This document shows positions 41,483 through 49,698 of a stretch of 50,353 nt of DNA, piece by piece; position 1 is the first letter of the stretch; each line of letters starts with the position of its first letter. Source of the DNA: a virus; IMG/VR virus record IMGVR_UViG_3300045051_001499, positions 1 to 50,353 of that record. The stretch is one strand, 5' to 3'. A model generated the notes under the pieces. That model did not search any database. It saw only the letters and a list, made by a program, of their open reading frames with translations, and had not been told where the DNA came from. The translations under genes and the position numbers were made by a program.

Positions 41483-43942
41483 ATGCCCGAGCCTAACATC
41501 TTTGGGAACAACGCCAAGGAATACTGGGCGGCTGGTCTTCCCGTCATTCCTTTGCAGCCTCGACACAAGCGTCCGGCCATCACTGCTTGGACGACCTATT
41601 GCCGTGAGATGCCCTCTGCTGAGCTGCAGGAGGCGTGGTTGGGAAACTATGCCGAGGGCAACTTGGGTCTGCCGCTGGGGGCGGCGTCCGGCCTGTGCAT
41701 GATCGACATCGACACCGATGACGGTCGGGTGCAGGCGGCGATCGAGAGCGTGCTGCCTCCGTCACCGTGGAGGCGGAAGGGCGCCAAGGGGTATGCCGCG
41801 GTCTATCGGTTCTCGGGCATCTGTACCTTCCAGATCAAAAGCTCGACCAACAAGATGCTGGTCGAGCTGCTGTCGGACGGCCGGCAAGTGGTGCTGCCGC
41901 CGTCGATCCACCCGGACACCCAGGCGCCTTACGAGGCCAACAAGCCGCTGCTCGAAGCGCTGCCGGACGTCGTCGCCTTGCCGCGTGAGATCGAGGCCCT
42001 GCTGCGGGCGGCGCTGACCAAGGCCGGCGTCGACCTCAGCTTCCAGGGTAGTACCCGATTTGTCGAATACGTGGCCGCCGGGTCGCGCGATTGCTCGATG
42101 ATCAATCAGGCGTCCTACCTCTCCCATGCGGTGCTGCACCGCAAACACCCCATCTCACTCGCCCGCGCCATTCAGGGCTTGCGGGGATGGGCAGACAGCC
42201 AGGTGGAGAAGGTGGCTGGTGACGCCCTCGATATCGAGAAGGGCGTCGAGCGTCTGATCCAGTTCATTCATAAGGACATCGTTGAGAAAAAGTGGATCTT
42301 GCCGACCGGGTGGGATGACGGTCTCAGCGACGAGGATAAGGTACGGTATGGGTTTACCGAAGCCCACGAGGAATGGGACTACGACTTACTAGCCAAGCAT
42401 ATTGAGGTGACCTTCAACGAGACCAACTACGTCTCTGAGAAGCAGAAGCTAGACGATATTGAGGCTATCATCTCCCGGATTGCGGCCTCACCATCCCTTG
42501 ACCAGATGCACCAGGAGCTGTTGCTCAACCGCATCATGAACGTGGCGGCGATTGACCTCAAGATCTCTACGCTGCGCCGGCTGCTCAAGACCAAGGCTGG
42601 GTCCGAGTTTAAAGGGGACAACCACGCCGAGATCACCAAGGCTGTGTTGGAACTGATGAACCGGGCGGGGGAAATCCGGTACGATAATACCTCCTTCTAC
42701 CAGTGGGAGGGGGCGTATTGGAGGGAGATTTCTGACTCCGAGATCATGAACCTGATCGGCGACCACTTCGGCAACCTTCCAGCCGCCAAGAAGGTGGGTG
42801 ATTACTCGGCGATCCTCAAGCATCTCACTCACCGTTGTGCCAAACCCCTGGTGACCACTGTCGAGCGTGGGGTCAACTTCGCCAATGGGGTGTTGACCGA
42901 GAACGGAGAGTTGGTGGAACACGACAAGAAGTACGGCTTCACCTACGTAATGCCCTACCGCTACATCCCAGAACTCGCTGACCAGTGCCCGCGGTGGTTG
43001 GGATTTCTCCATGAGCGGTGGGGTCATACTGAAGATTACGCTGAGCGAGTGATGGCGCTCCAGGAAGCCGTCGCTGCCACCATGACCGGGTTGGCAGCAA
43101 AGCTGCAGCGGGCAATCCTGCTAGAAGGTGTGGCCGCGTCCGGCAAATCCCAGATCCTCAAGGTCGTGCGCGGCCTGATGCCTCAGAACGGGGTGTCGGC
43201 CACCCCGCCTTACGCTTGGCGGGAGCGCTTCGCCCTGGCCGACATGGTCAATAAGCTGATCAACGTGGCCGGAGAGCTAGACAACACCAAGCAGATCCCC
43301 GGGGACATCTTCAAGCAGGTGGTCGAAGGTGAGGAGATGCCAACCGAGTACAAGGGCAAGCAGCGGTTCCACTTCAAACCGTCCTGTGCCCAGTGGTTCG
43401 GTTCAAACTTCATGCCTCGGAGCCGAGACATCTCTGAAGGGTTCAATCGCCGATGGCTGATCCTGACCTTCGACAAGCCAGTTGCCGAGACCCAGCGTCG
43501 GTTCGACTTCGGCGACACCCTGATCGAGGAGGAGCGGGAGGCCATTGCGGCTTGGGCGATGATGGCATTCCCCCGACTGATTGATCGCAACCGCTACACC
43601 CTACCACCATCACACTACAAGGCTGTGAACGAGATGGCGGAGGGCAACGACAGTGTGCGTTTTTTTATCAACCGCTCCCCGGACGTGAAGATCGTTCCGG
43701 GGGGCGCTGGGAAGAACTCGGACCCCACATCTTCGACCGATCTGTATTCCAGGTTCTTTCGCTTCTCGACGAAATCGGGGGATGCCAAGCCTGCTTCCTT
43801 GAAGCTTTTCCGGCAACGTATGACAGAACTGGCTCAGCCACTCGGCTTTGTCGAGAGCTATCGCATAAATCAAGACGGCCAGCAAATTCCATACTACGAA
43901 AACATCATAATTGTGACGAGCGCGCAGGCGACGTCTTTGTGA
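41483..43942 (+). CDS. Primase-helicase: Prim-Pol domain plus D5/SF3 helicase
   Basis: An 819-residue bifunctional replication protein starting at ATG 41483. The N-terminal bifunctional primase/polymerase domain (about 1-190) shows YWAAGLPVIPLQP, LPLGAASGLCMIDIDTDDG (D-x-D metal site) and GRQVVLPPSIHP. The C-terminal D5-like SF3 helicase has Walker A LLEGVAASGKSQIL (about 547), the Walker B region VAGELDN, the sensor segment WFGSNFMPRSRDISEGFNRRW and an arginine-finger-like RR. Palindrome copy 7 and a downstream terminator make it part of a two-gene unit. Confidence 0.92.
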   Translation: MPEPNIFGNNAKEYWAAGLPVIPLQPRHKRPAITAWTTYCREMPSAELQEAWLGNYAEGNLGLPLGAASGLCMIDIDTDDGRVQAAIESVLPPSPWRRKGAKGYAAVYRFSGICTFQIKSSTNKMLVELLSDGRQVVLPPSIHPDTQAPYEANKPLLEALPDVVALPREIEALLRAALTKAGVDLSFQGSTRFVEYVAAGSRDCSMINQASYLSHAVLHRKHPISLARAIQGLRGWADSQVEKVAGDALDIEKGVERLIQFIHKDIVEKKWILPTGWDDGLSDEDKVRYGFTEAHEEWDYDLLAKHIEVTFNETNYVSEKQKLDDIEAIISRIAASPSLDQMHQELLLNRIMNVAAIDLKISTLRRLLKTKAGSEFKGDNHAEITKAVLELMNRAGEIRYDNTSFYQWEGAYWREISDSEIMNLIGDHFGNLPAAKKVGDYSAILKHLTHRCAKPLVTTVERGVNFANGVLTENGELVEHDKKYGFTYVMPYRYIPELADQCPRWLGFLHERWGHTEDYAERVMALQEAVAATMTGLAAKLQRAILLEGVAASGKSQILKVVRGLMPQNGVSATPPYAWRERFALADMVNKLINVAGELDNTKQIPGDIFKQVVEGEEMPTEYKGKQRFHFKPSCAQWFGSNFMPRSRDISEGFNRRWLILTFDKPVAETQRRFDFGDTLIEEEREAIAAWAMMAFPRLIDRNRYTLPPSHYKAVNEMAEGNDSVRFFINRSPDVKIVPGGAGKNSDPTSSTDLYSRFFRFSTKSGDAKPASLKLFRQRMTELAQPLGFVESYRINQDGQQIPYYENIIIVTSAQATSL

Positions 43943-43996
43943 CGTCCGAGCCCGTTCTTCTTGAATTGGAGTATTGGAGACATGTAAGGCAGGAAG

Positions 43997-44030
43997 AGAA
44001 ACGGCGCCGTTAGGCGCCGTTTCTTTATTT
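43997..44030. terminator. Bidirectional terminator between primase and tail-accessory units
   Basis: Twelve-bp stem AGAAACGGCGCC/GGCGCCGTTTCT with a GTTA loop, followed on the plus strand by TTATTT and on the minus strand by a T/C-rich tract. It separates convergent genes ending at 43942 and 44029. Confidence 0.9.
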
Positions 44031-44622
44031 ACTGTGGTGTCGGCCAGTTCAGCCCGTCGATTGCTCCCTGGATCTCAGAGAAGGTCGTCGCTGAAGCGAT
44101 TGCCTTAAGAACCTCCTTCTCGATCCGCTCAATGGCGGCCCCCGCTTGAGCGCACAGCTGCCGGCGTTGTCTCCATAGCGCCACCAGCTCACCAGCAGTG
44201 TTGGCGGTAACCCCGATCTCCGCTTCAATATATGGGTACGCCGCCAAGTCTTCGGGCGAACCAGCCGTTTCCCACTCGTCGGCCTGATGCAGCTTCTCCA
44301 GATAGACCCCATCCTTGCCTGGTGTGCTCCACTGACCCCTGGCTTTTTGGGCCTGCTGCTTGATACTAGCGGACGCCGCCTGTTGGGCGCTGACCAACTC
44401 GGTCGCCAGCTCGTTGGCCGACTTGGAACGAATGACCCACCCATCGATCGATCGCTCCAACACCTCAGAAGAGGCGTCGAACGCTGGGGCTGGAGTGGCT
44501 CCCACACTGTCCGGCCCGGCTTTTTCCAGCCAGTCCGGAGGATAGTTGATGTCCCCCAACATGAACGGTTGACCCACCTCGACATACGGTGAGGGCAACG
44601 CCCCCATGATGAAGTAAACCAT
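44029..44622 (-). CDS. Tail-fibre-associated hypothetical protein, 197 aa
   Basis: A 197-residue protein that ends the accessory tail unit. N-terminal residues (GALPSPYVEVGQPFMLGDINYPPDWLEKAG) resemble small tail fibre assembly proteins. The rest is helical, with QWSTPGKDGVYLEKLHQADEW and a C-terminal coiled coil. Last genes of fibre operons often encode assembly chaperones; here that is inference from place and general pattern only. GAGG precedes the start. Confidence 0.55.
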   Translation of the reverse strand: MVYFIMGALPSPYVEVGQPFMLGDINYPPDWLEKAGPDSVGATPAPAFDASSEVLERSIDGWVIRSKSANELATELVSAQQAASASIKQQAQKARGQWSTPGKDGVYLEKLHQADEWETAGSPEDLAAYPYIEAEIGVTANTAGELVALWRQRRQLCAQAGAAIERIEKEVLKAIASATTFSEIQGAIDGLNWPTPQ

Positions 44623-44629
44623 GACATCC

Positions 44630-45886
44630 TCACATATTGGTAAAGGTAGTGGACATAGAGCTGCTAGAGATCGTTAGGCTTCCGGCAGAGTCTGTCAGCC
44701 CCAAACTGGACACAGTCAGTCCAGCCGCAGCTTCACTTAGCGTTGTCCCATTACTCGTTGGGCTGGCAGAAGTGTATGTCCATGCCCCATAGGTTCCTGT
44801 GCCAGTCCCATCAACGGGGACTTTAGCAAGGGCCAAATTCCACTGGCTACCGTCATATGTCTGAGCGGCGTATACTAGCTTTGCCGACCGTCCTAATTGC
44901 AGAGACTCACCGACGATGTGTACGGTCGGAGATGCCTTGGAAAGTTTACGGTGCCACTGAAAGGTTCCGGTAGTGTCCACCTTAGAGATCATGGCTCCGT
45001 CCCAAGCCGTCCCGTTGTATGTGCTGGACGCAATATAGATGCTCGACCCGGACAACACTGCACTACGGACATTAATCCTCCCGGTCCCGTACTGTAAGTA
45101 CGACTGCCACTGTATCACACCAGAGCTGTCGTATTTGACCAGCATTAGTTTATAGACAGGGTTGCCGTAGTAGCCCACCACGTACACATTACCGTCGGCG
45201 TCTACCAAGGCCGCGAATGCTTCCTTTAACTCGCCGCCGTATAGTTTACGTTGCCATGTAACATTTCCGGCCCCGTCCATCTTGCAAACGAACAAGTCAT
45301 TGCTATTAAGATATCCGACAACATATAGATTACCAGACTCATCACTGTTTACTGTGTTGCACCACTCGGTCCCAAACCCGGCGAAATAGTTCTGCCACTG
45401 GATTGTTCCAGAGCTGTTATATTTTGCGACGAACCCGTTGCTGTTTGTGATGCTAGTATAGTATCCTGACACAAAAATGTTTCCGCCGGCATCCGCGTAC
45501 ACATCTTTTCCTACGACCCCAGGCCCCGTCAACGACCTTTGCCACCGAATAGCACCGTCTGCGTCAAGCGAAATGATATTCGCGGTTTCAGTTGACGGTG
45601 TACTTACCAGGATGACGACGTTACCTCCGGGCAGTAGTGCTACACCTTTATGATAGTCCGACGCGGCAGATCCAGTAATGACCCTCTTCCACAGCACCGT
45701 GCCGAGAGGGTTAATCCTGGCAACAAAGGTGTCTCCACCCGCAACTCCGCCAACGACAAAGATGTTGTCACTACTATCAACGGCTACACATCGGTAGCTC
45801 TCGAAGTAGTTATTGATACCAAACTCCAAAACCCAGTTGCCTTGGACATTTGGTTCCGATGTCATTAGAAGAGGGACAGTGAACAT
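44630..45886 (-). CDS. Beta-propeller tail or fibre protein
   Basis: A 418-residue protein starting at ATG 45886, overlapping the previous stop as TAATG. At least five tandem blades of about 50 residues are visible, each with (V)VGGY/VSGY, FVAK(Y/I)N, GTIQW and a final R/N strand: GTVLWKRVITG, GAIRWQRSLTG, GTIQWQNYFAG, GNVTWQRKLYG, GVIQWQSYLQYG and GTFQWHRKLS. This is the SBBP/PQQ-like propeller pattern. The C-terminal 90 residues are Ser/Thr-rich. A receptor- or glycan-binding role is inferred from the fibre context. Confidence 0.75.
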   Translation of the reverse strand: MFTVPLLMTSEPNVQGNWVLEFGINNYFESYRCVAVDSSDNIFVVGGVAGGDTFVARINPLGTVLWKRVITGSAASDYHKGVALLPGGNVVILVSTPSTETANIISLDADGAIRWQRSLTGPGVVGKDVYADAGGNIFVSGYYTSITNSNGFVAKYNSSGTIQWQNYFAGFGTEWCNTVNSDESGNLYVVGYLNSNDLFVCKMDGAGNVTWQRKLYGGELKEAFAALVDADGNVYVVGYYGNPVYKLMLVKYDSSGVIQWQSYLQYGTGRINVRSAVLSGSSIYIASSTYNGTAWDGAMISKVDTTGTFQWHRKLSKASPTVHIVGESLQLGRSAKLVYAAQTYDGSQWNLALAKVPVDGTGTGTYGAWTYTSASPTSNGTTLSEAAAGLTVSSLGLTDSAGSLTISSSSMSTTFTNM

Positions 45887-46488
45887 TATGCTCGCCCCTT
45901 CACACCAAGCCATGCAGTGATGGTTGACCCATCGTCCTCCACTAGGAACCCGATGTGATCTACACCTCCGGCGGTTGTAGTCAGGACAGGAGCTGACCCA
46001 CCTGCCCACTTGAATGCTGCGTTCCATGACAGTGTTCGGCCACCGCTGGCGTCTTGGATGACCTTGATGGTCCCCCACTGTCCGGCCACCATGTTGGTCG
46101 GGGCTCCGACCTGGCGACTGCCGGCGAGGGTGACCTTGAAGTTGTTTCCGAGCGCCATGTCGATGGTGATCGTCGCCTGATCACTCAGGGTGACGTAGGC
46201 CCCTCGCTTGGCGGCGGTCGCAGTCTGGGCGGTGTCCGTCGTCATCATGTTGGACGGGGGGGCTCCGGCCGCGTTCAGCTGAGCGGCGGTCGCAGTAACC
46301 GCCACTCCCCCCAGCTGGAAGCCCGAGGCGATATTGACCTTGTCGGTGGCCAGCTGGAGTGGACAGGTGGTGCCCGTCCCGTCCTCGACGGCGGCGAGGG
46401 TGGTGGTGAACCCGGCACTGCTCGCGCCGGCCAGCTGTAGCATCCGCTTGTAAAAGTCCTTGAAGGCAACGCCCAACATGTTGGCCAT
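45886..46488 (-). CDS. Tail fibre-like protein, 200 aa
   Basis: A 200-residue Ala/Thr/Gly-rich beta protein. Typical fibre-tip segments: GFQLGGVAVTATAAQLNAAG, QATITIDMALGNNFKVTLAGSRQVGAP and WGTIKVIQDASGGRTLSWNAAFKWAGG. The AQLNAAG element occurs widely in phage fibre proteins. GGAGAG precedes its start, and its stop is shared with the propeller start. Confidence 0.68.
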   Translation of the reverse strand: MANMLGVAFKDFYKRMLQLAGASSAGFTTTLAAVEDGTGTTCPLQLATDKVNIASGFQLGGVAVTATAAQLNAAGAPPSNMMTTDTAQTATAAKRGAYVTLSDQATITIDMALGNNFKVTLAGSRQVGAPTNMVAGQWGTIKVIQDASGGRTLSWNAAFKWAGGSAPVLTTTAGGVDHIGFLVEDDGSTITAWLGVKGRA

Positions 46489-46502
46489 GGGTTGGTTCTC
46501 TC

Positions 46503-47585
46503 CTAGAGCAGCGTCGGCGAGCCGGTGGTCAGGACTTGGCAGGCGGCGCCGGGGGCGATGATGTTGATGCTGTCACAGGCGTCCGGCGACAGGTCGTAAA
46601 CGTCTGGTGAAACGGTCAGCTCATCGACGGTCAGACAGCGCGTTCCAACCACCGTGTTGGCCACCGCGGTTGGTTGGACGAGGACCGCGTTGGCGGCCGT
46701 CTCGACCTTGCAGATCGCGTCGACCCAGACCTCTCCAGCCGGCTGGGCGAAGCAGTCGACGGCACAGCTGGCCAAAGCGCTGCTGACCACGAGCGGGGTG
46801 ATGACCTCGGCGGTGGCGCTGGTGGTGATGGCGCAGCTGGCCAGGGCGCTGCTGACGGCGGCCAGGGCCATTGTGGGTGCTGCGCTGGCATCGACCGTGC
46901 AGGTGGACGACCCCGCGTCGAGCAGCACCTCGAGGGGAGTGTCGGCAGCCGTTATTGCCGTGGCATCAACGGCGCAGACGGCAGCGGCGCTGGTGACCAC
47001 CGCCAACGGGAGCGTGGGCGCCGCCAGCGCTGAGACAACGCACATCGCGGTGCCGGCGGTGGTGAGCGGCGTGACGAACACGGCACCACCACGCGCGCTC
47101 ACCCGACAGTCGGCTGCGCCAGCCGTCATGGCAGGGGCAAGGATGGGGGCGGCGATGGTAGCGGCCTGGCAGACGGCAGCAGCCGGGATGATGCCGACGG
47201 CGCTGCCATCAGCCTGGGCGTCGACGGCAGCGTCCGTGGCTCCCGTCGAGATCAGGTAGAGCTTGGTCGACGCGACGACGCTGACCTGACAGATCACGTT
47301 GTCCGAGTGGGGGTATATCAGCTGGACGTTGGACGCACCGGCCTCGGCCATGCATGTGGCTCGGTATTTTGGCTGGCCAGTGTAGGGGTCGACGTAGAAG
47401 GCAATGGCCTCGGCGGAGCACATGATGCTGCCGTTGGCGGTCAGGATCGTCAGCGTCGGAATGAAGACGGGGATTGCTCGGGCGAGGACTCGGCAGATCG
47501 AATGACCGCGGGGGGGCTTGGCTGTAATAGACCCGACCGCCTGCTGCGGCGGCACCAGCATCCTGTTACCCTTTGCCAGTGCCAT
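46503..47585 (-). CDS. Cysteine-punctuated Ala/Val-rich repeat protein
   Basis: A 360-residue protein composed largely of units of about 23-25 residues, each with the pattern S-A-x-A-x-C-x-V-x-A-x-A-x-P-x-L. Examples: AAAVCQAATIAAPILAP, GAADCRVSARGGAVFVT, GTAMCVVSALAAPTLPL, SSTCTVDASAAPTMAL and SALASCAITTSATAEVI. One cysteine recurs per unit, so disulphide or metal cross-links are possible. No known family recognised. GGGAGAG precedes the start. Position among fibre genes suggests a structural or adhesive part. Confidence 0.65.
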   Translation of the reverse strand: MALAKGNRMLVPPQQAVGSITAKPPRGHSICRVLARAIPVFIPTLTILTANGSIMCSAEAIAFYVDPYTGQPKYRATCMAEAGASNVQLIYPHSDNVICQVSVVASTKLYLISTGATDAAVDAQADGSAVGIIPAAAVCQAATIAAPILAPAMTAGAADCRVSARGGAVFVTPLTTAGTAMCVVSALAAPTLPLAVVTSAAAVCAVDATAITAADTPLEVLLDAGSSTCTVDASAAPTMALAAVSSALASCAITTSATAEVITPLVVSSALASCAVDCFAQPAGEVWVDAICKVETAANAVLVQPTAVANTVVGTRCLTVDELTVSPDVYDLSPDACDSINIIAPGAACQVLTTGSPTLL

Positions 47586-47610
47586 CGTCGGACTCTCCCT
47601 TCAAGAAGAT

Positions 47611-47655
47611 GAGCCCGAGAGACCAGTGTGGGTGCGGGGGTGGTCTCTCGGGCTC
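47611..47655 (-). terminator. Hairpin between fibre genes, terminator-like
   Basis: A perfect 15-bp inverted repeat (GAGCCCGAGAGACCA, 47611-47625; TGGTCTCTCGGGCTC, 47641-47655) with a 15-base loop, between the 47686 stop and the 47585 start. On the minus strand it is followed only by ATCTTCTTG, so termination would be weak. It may set the expression ratio. Confidence 0.6.
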
Positions 47656-47685
47656 GGCTCCCGCTCCAGCGGAAGAGGGTTGTCT

Positions 47686-48078
47686 CTACAGATAAGTCAC
47701 TTGCACAGAACCAGCCGGGAACTGCAGCTGGCTGCCGGCGGTGACATTGTGGGCCGGGGTCAGGGCACCCCAGATCAGCGGGTTGCCGGCGGTGGCCGCA
47801 TCCCAAATCGTGAAGTAGGAGACGGTTCCCCAGCTGGTCACGGCGGTCGGAAAGCTGATGGTTCCGCTGTTCGAACCGACGCCGTCGGTCGGAGCGGTGA
47901 AGGTGATCGACTGCCGAGCATACCCAGTGCCGCTGGTGCTGATCTCGTTGGCCGTGCCGGCGTCGGTCGGATCACCAGTGTGGAGGGCCAGATAGATATT
48001 GGCCGGGGCGGTGAACGTGATGCCACGCAGCGTACCGTTGAACAGTGCGGTTTCGAGACCGTCACACATTTTGCTCAT
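47686..48078 (-). CDS. Tail fibre-like beta protein, 130 aa
   Basis: A 130-residue protein with the pattern of a common small phage fibre protein: ALFNGTLRGITFTAPANIYLALHTGDPTDAGTANEI, YARQSITFTAPTDGVGSNSGTISFPTAV, TIWDAATAGNPLIWGAL. The LALHTGDPTDAG element is recurrent in phage tail and baseplate proteins. AGGGGA precedes the start at 48078. Confidence 0.72.
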   Translation of the reverse strand: MSKMCDGLETALFNGTLRGITFTAPANIYLALHTGDPTDAGTANEISTSGTGYARQSITFTAPTDGVGSNSGTISFPTAVTSWGTVSYFTIWDAATAGNPLIWGALTPAHNVTAGSQLQFPAGSVQVTYL

Positions 48079-48093
48079 TGCGGGAGTCCCCTG

Positions 48094-48411
48094 TTAAGAG
48101 AGTTCGGTGATGATGAGATCGCCGTCCGGTGCGCCGTTCGCGGCCATGGCGCCGAGCTTCCTGAACTCCCGCACCGAGTACACGTAGTAGTTATCCGCAC
48201 GGAGGTAGACGTCCGCGGTCCCCGGCGAGTTGTCGGCGTGGGCACCGAACCGGATGCAGACATCGGTCGTCGGCTGCAGCTCGATCACGATCGTGCCGGG
48301 AGAGAACTCAGCCGATAGGGTCGAGGAGAGGGCATCCACCGCCAGTACTTGGCTGCGCAGCGGGTGCAGAGCCTGGACCGGGTTGTCGTTCACGTCCGTG
48401 GCGAGGGGCAT
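48094..48411 (-). CDS. Hypothetical protein, 105 aa, first gene of the fibre unit
   Basis: Start ATG 48411 has AGGA 7 bases upstream; the longer in-frame extension to 48687 crosses a palindrome and a terminator and is not credible. The product is beta-rich (QVLAVDALSSTLSAEFSPGTIVIELQPTTDVCIRFG, ADVYLRADNYYVYSVREFRK), compatible with a small virion protein. It is led by palindrome copy 8. Confidence 0.68.
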   Translation of the reverse strand: MPLATDVNDNPVQALHPLRSQVLAVDALSSTLSAEFSPGTIVIELQPTTDVCIRFGAHADNSPGTADVYLRADNYYVYSVREFRKLGAMAANGAPDGDLIITELS

Positions 48412-48482
48412 AGGACAGTCCTGCGAAAAGATAACGCCGGACTTTACAGGGGGGCGATCGAATGGCGCGAGTGTGGATACGT

Positions 48483-48499
48483 CGCTTGTATTACAAGTT
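48483..48499. promoter_or_regulatory. 17-bp palindromic operator-like site, copy 8 of 9
   Basis: CGCTTGTATTACAAGTT: two mismatches at outer positions, core intact. It lies 72 bases before the 48411 start of the leftward fibre unit. The 265-base gap 48412-48676 otherwise contains only the plus-oriented hairpin at 48571 and no credible gene. Confidence 0.68.
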
Positions 48500-48570
48500 T
48501 GGATTTTTGGCTTGAATGGGATTGGGGTTGGATGAAATCGTACTCGTGATCCTCCCTGGTTTTGCGTGGG

Positions 48571-48607
48571 AAAGGGCGCCGTCTCGTCGGATGGCGCCCT
48601 TTCTTTT
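48571..48607 (+). terminator. Intrinsic terminator, plus orientation
   Basis: Ten-bp stem AAAGGGCGCC/GGCGCCCTTT with a 12-base loop, then CTTTTT on the plus strand. On the minus strand only TTTCCC follows. It lies between two leftward genes, so the strong direction opposes them. It may end a rightward RNA starting near copy 8, or weakly end the 48677 transcript. Confidence 0.75.
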
Positions 48608-48676
48608 TGTCTAGTTACGGTGTAGCTAGGTCTAGTGGCGGAGGCAGTGGTCACCGGCCTCCGCCCAAGAGGTGAT

Positions 48677-49594
48677 CTAACCTTCAATAACCAAAGGAGA
48701 GACCAGAGTCAGCACTTGCTTGATCTCCGGTATCACTCGACGGAACTCGGTCATCAGCATACAGCGACGCAAGCTGTCAGGACTGATCAGCTTGCGCTTG
48801 TCGTGCTCGTAGATATGACTGCCCATGTGCAGAGCCAGCAAGGTGTACTGGTTGGACAGCCACTTCCTGTTAAGAGCCGAGTGAAGTTGATCGATGTCGA
48901 AGTAGTCCTCTCCACTGATCCTCAGCAGCTCGACCTGTTTGCCGTTCAGCTCGACCCAGCCCTTGCTGACAAGGCGAAGCTTGAGGTCGCCACGTCGGTA
49001 GGCGACGAAGGTCTTGATCAGGACGGCCCTGGCCTCTCGACCCTTGGGGGTCCTTGACAGAACCGTCAGAAGGAGAGCCTGCTCCTCATTGAGCCAATAA
49101 ATGGTAGAGTCTTGGCTGGTGCCGTTACCGCTAGTTGACGGTTCACGCAGTGCGTGAACCGTCCCAAGACCTTGAATTTCCTCGATATTGGCCTTGATCG
49201 TCTGTCTGATATTGAGCGGCTGAGCCATCTCCAACAGGTTCCGTGCCAGATCAACGTCCCGGACCCGAAGCTCACCATCGATTTCACGCACGTCGAGGCC
49301 GGAGAGGAGACCGTCCTGCTCCAACTCGGCCGGCGTTGGTGGCGCCGTCAGGGTGGTCGGGGCCTCATGGTACAGCTGCTCGGGGAAATGCTTGCCAAAG
49401 TGGGCGGCTGCCTTCCGGCCGGTCGGCTCGTCGAGCTGGTACATGGTGATGTAGCGACCGAGCGGGAGCCGGCCTGGGCGAGAGGGCAGGACCTGGCGCT
49501 TGCACCAGTAGGTGAACTTGGTGATCGGGACGCCAATGCTATTGGCGAAAAGATGGTGGTCGACAGTGATGGAGGAGTTTGGTAGATTGGACAT
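48677..49594 (-). CDS. Rha-like phage regulatory protein (antirepressor-like)
   Basis: A 305-residue regulator. The N-terminal 70 residues resemble a DNA-binding helical domain (LFANSIGVPITKFTYWCKRQ). The middle (about 103-205) has IDGELRVRDVDLARNL, NIRQTIKANIEEIQ and IYWLNEEQALLLTVLSRTPK, then VLIKTFVAYRRGDLKL, as in Rha/Ant-type proteins. The C-terminal domain is helical. It is a paralogue of the divergent gene at 49745. A perfect 27-bp palindrome lies inside the codons for VHALRE (49137-49163). AAAGG precedes the start. Confidence 0.75.
   Translation of the reverse strand: MSNLPNSSITVDHHLFANSIGVPITKFTYWCKRQVLPSRPGRLPLGRYITMYQLDEPTGRKAAAHFGKHFPEQLYHEAPTTLTAPPTPAELEQDGLLSGLDVREIDGELRVRDVDLARNLLEMAQPLNIRQTIKANIEEIQGLGTVHALREPSTSGNGTSQDSTIYWLNEEQALLLTVLSRTPKGREARAVLIKTFVAYRRGDLKLRLVSKGWVELNGKQVELLRISGEDYFDIDQLHSALNRKWLSNQYTLLALHMGSHIYEHDKRKLISPDSLRRCMLMTEFRRVIPEIKQVLTLVSPLVIEG
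49137..49163. repeat. Perfect 27-bp intragenic palindrome in the 48677 regulator
   Basis: Arms GACGGTTCACGCA (49137-49149) and TGCGTGAACCGTC (49151-49163) are complementary around a single G. It encodes the GTVHAL region just after the IRQTIKANIEEIQ helix. The paralogue carries a different palindrome at the same place. Confidence 0.85.
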
Positions 49595-49619
49595 GAGAGT
49601 GGCCTTTGGTAGTAGTGTG

Positions 49620-49661
49620 GAAACGGCGGTAGTTCGACAGAACTGCCGCCGTTTCTATTTT
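49620..49661 (+). terminator. Intrinsic terminator between divergent regulators, plus orientation
   Basis: Sixteen-position stem GAAACGGCGGTAGTTC/GAACTGCCGCCGTTTC (one G-T pair) with a GACA loop, then TATTTT on the plus strand. It lies between the leftward gene start (49594) and palindrome copy 9, so it would stop rightward RNA entering the 49745 gene, or act as leader hairpin for the leftward gene. Confidence 0.78.
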
Positions 49662-49698
49662 GGCGGATGTGATAGGGGCGGCCGAAGCTCTTAATTCA

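Noticed and set aside
43974-43987. GTATTGGAGAC-ATG-TAA, a start-stop pair with good ribosome-binding site, resembling the leader of the RHH gene (GTATTGGAGGATCTC-ATG)
   Set aside because: A one-codon frame encodes nothing. It may be a relic of a lost small gene, but no further coding similarity follows.
44643-46078. Longer N-terminal extension of the beta-propeller frame up to 46078
   Set aside because: The added 64 residues are Arg/Trp/His-rich and overlap the upstream fibre gene almost wholly; ATG 45886 with TAATG overlap fits better.
48412-48687. Extension of the 48094-48411 gene upstream to 48687
   Set aside because: It would run across palindrome copy 8 and a terminator and has non-protein-like composition.
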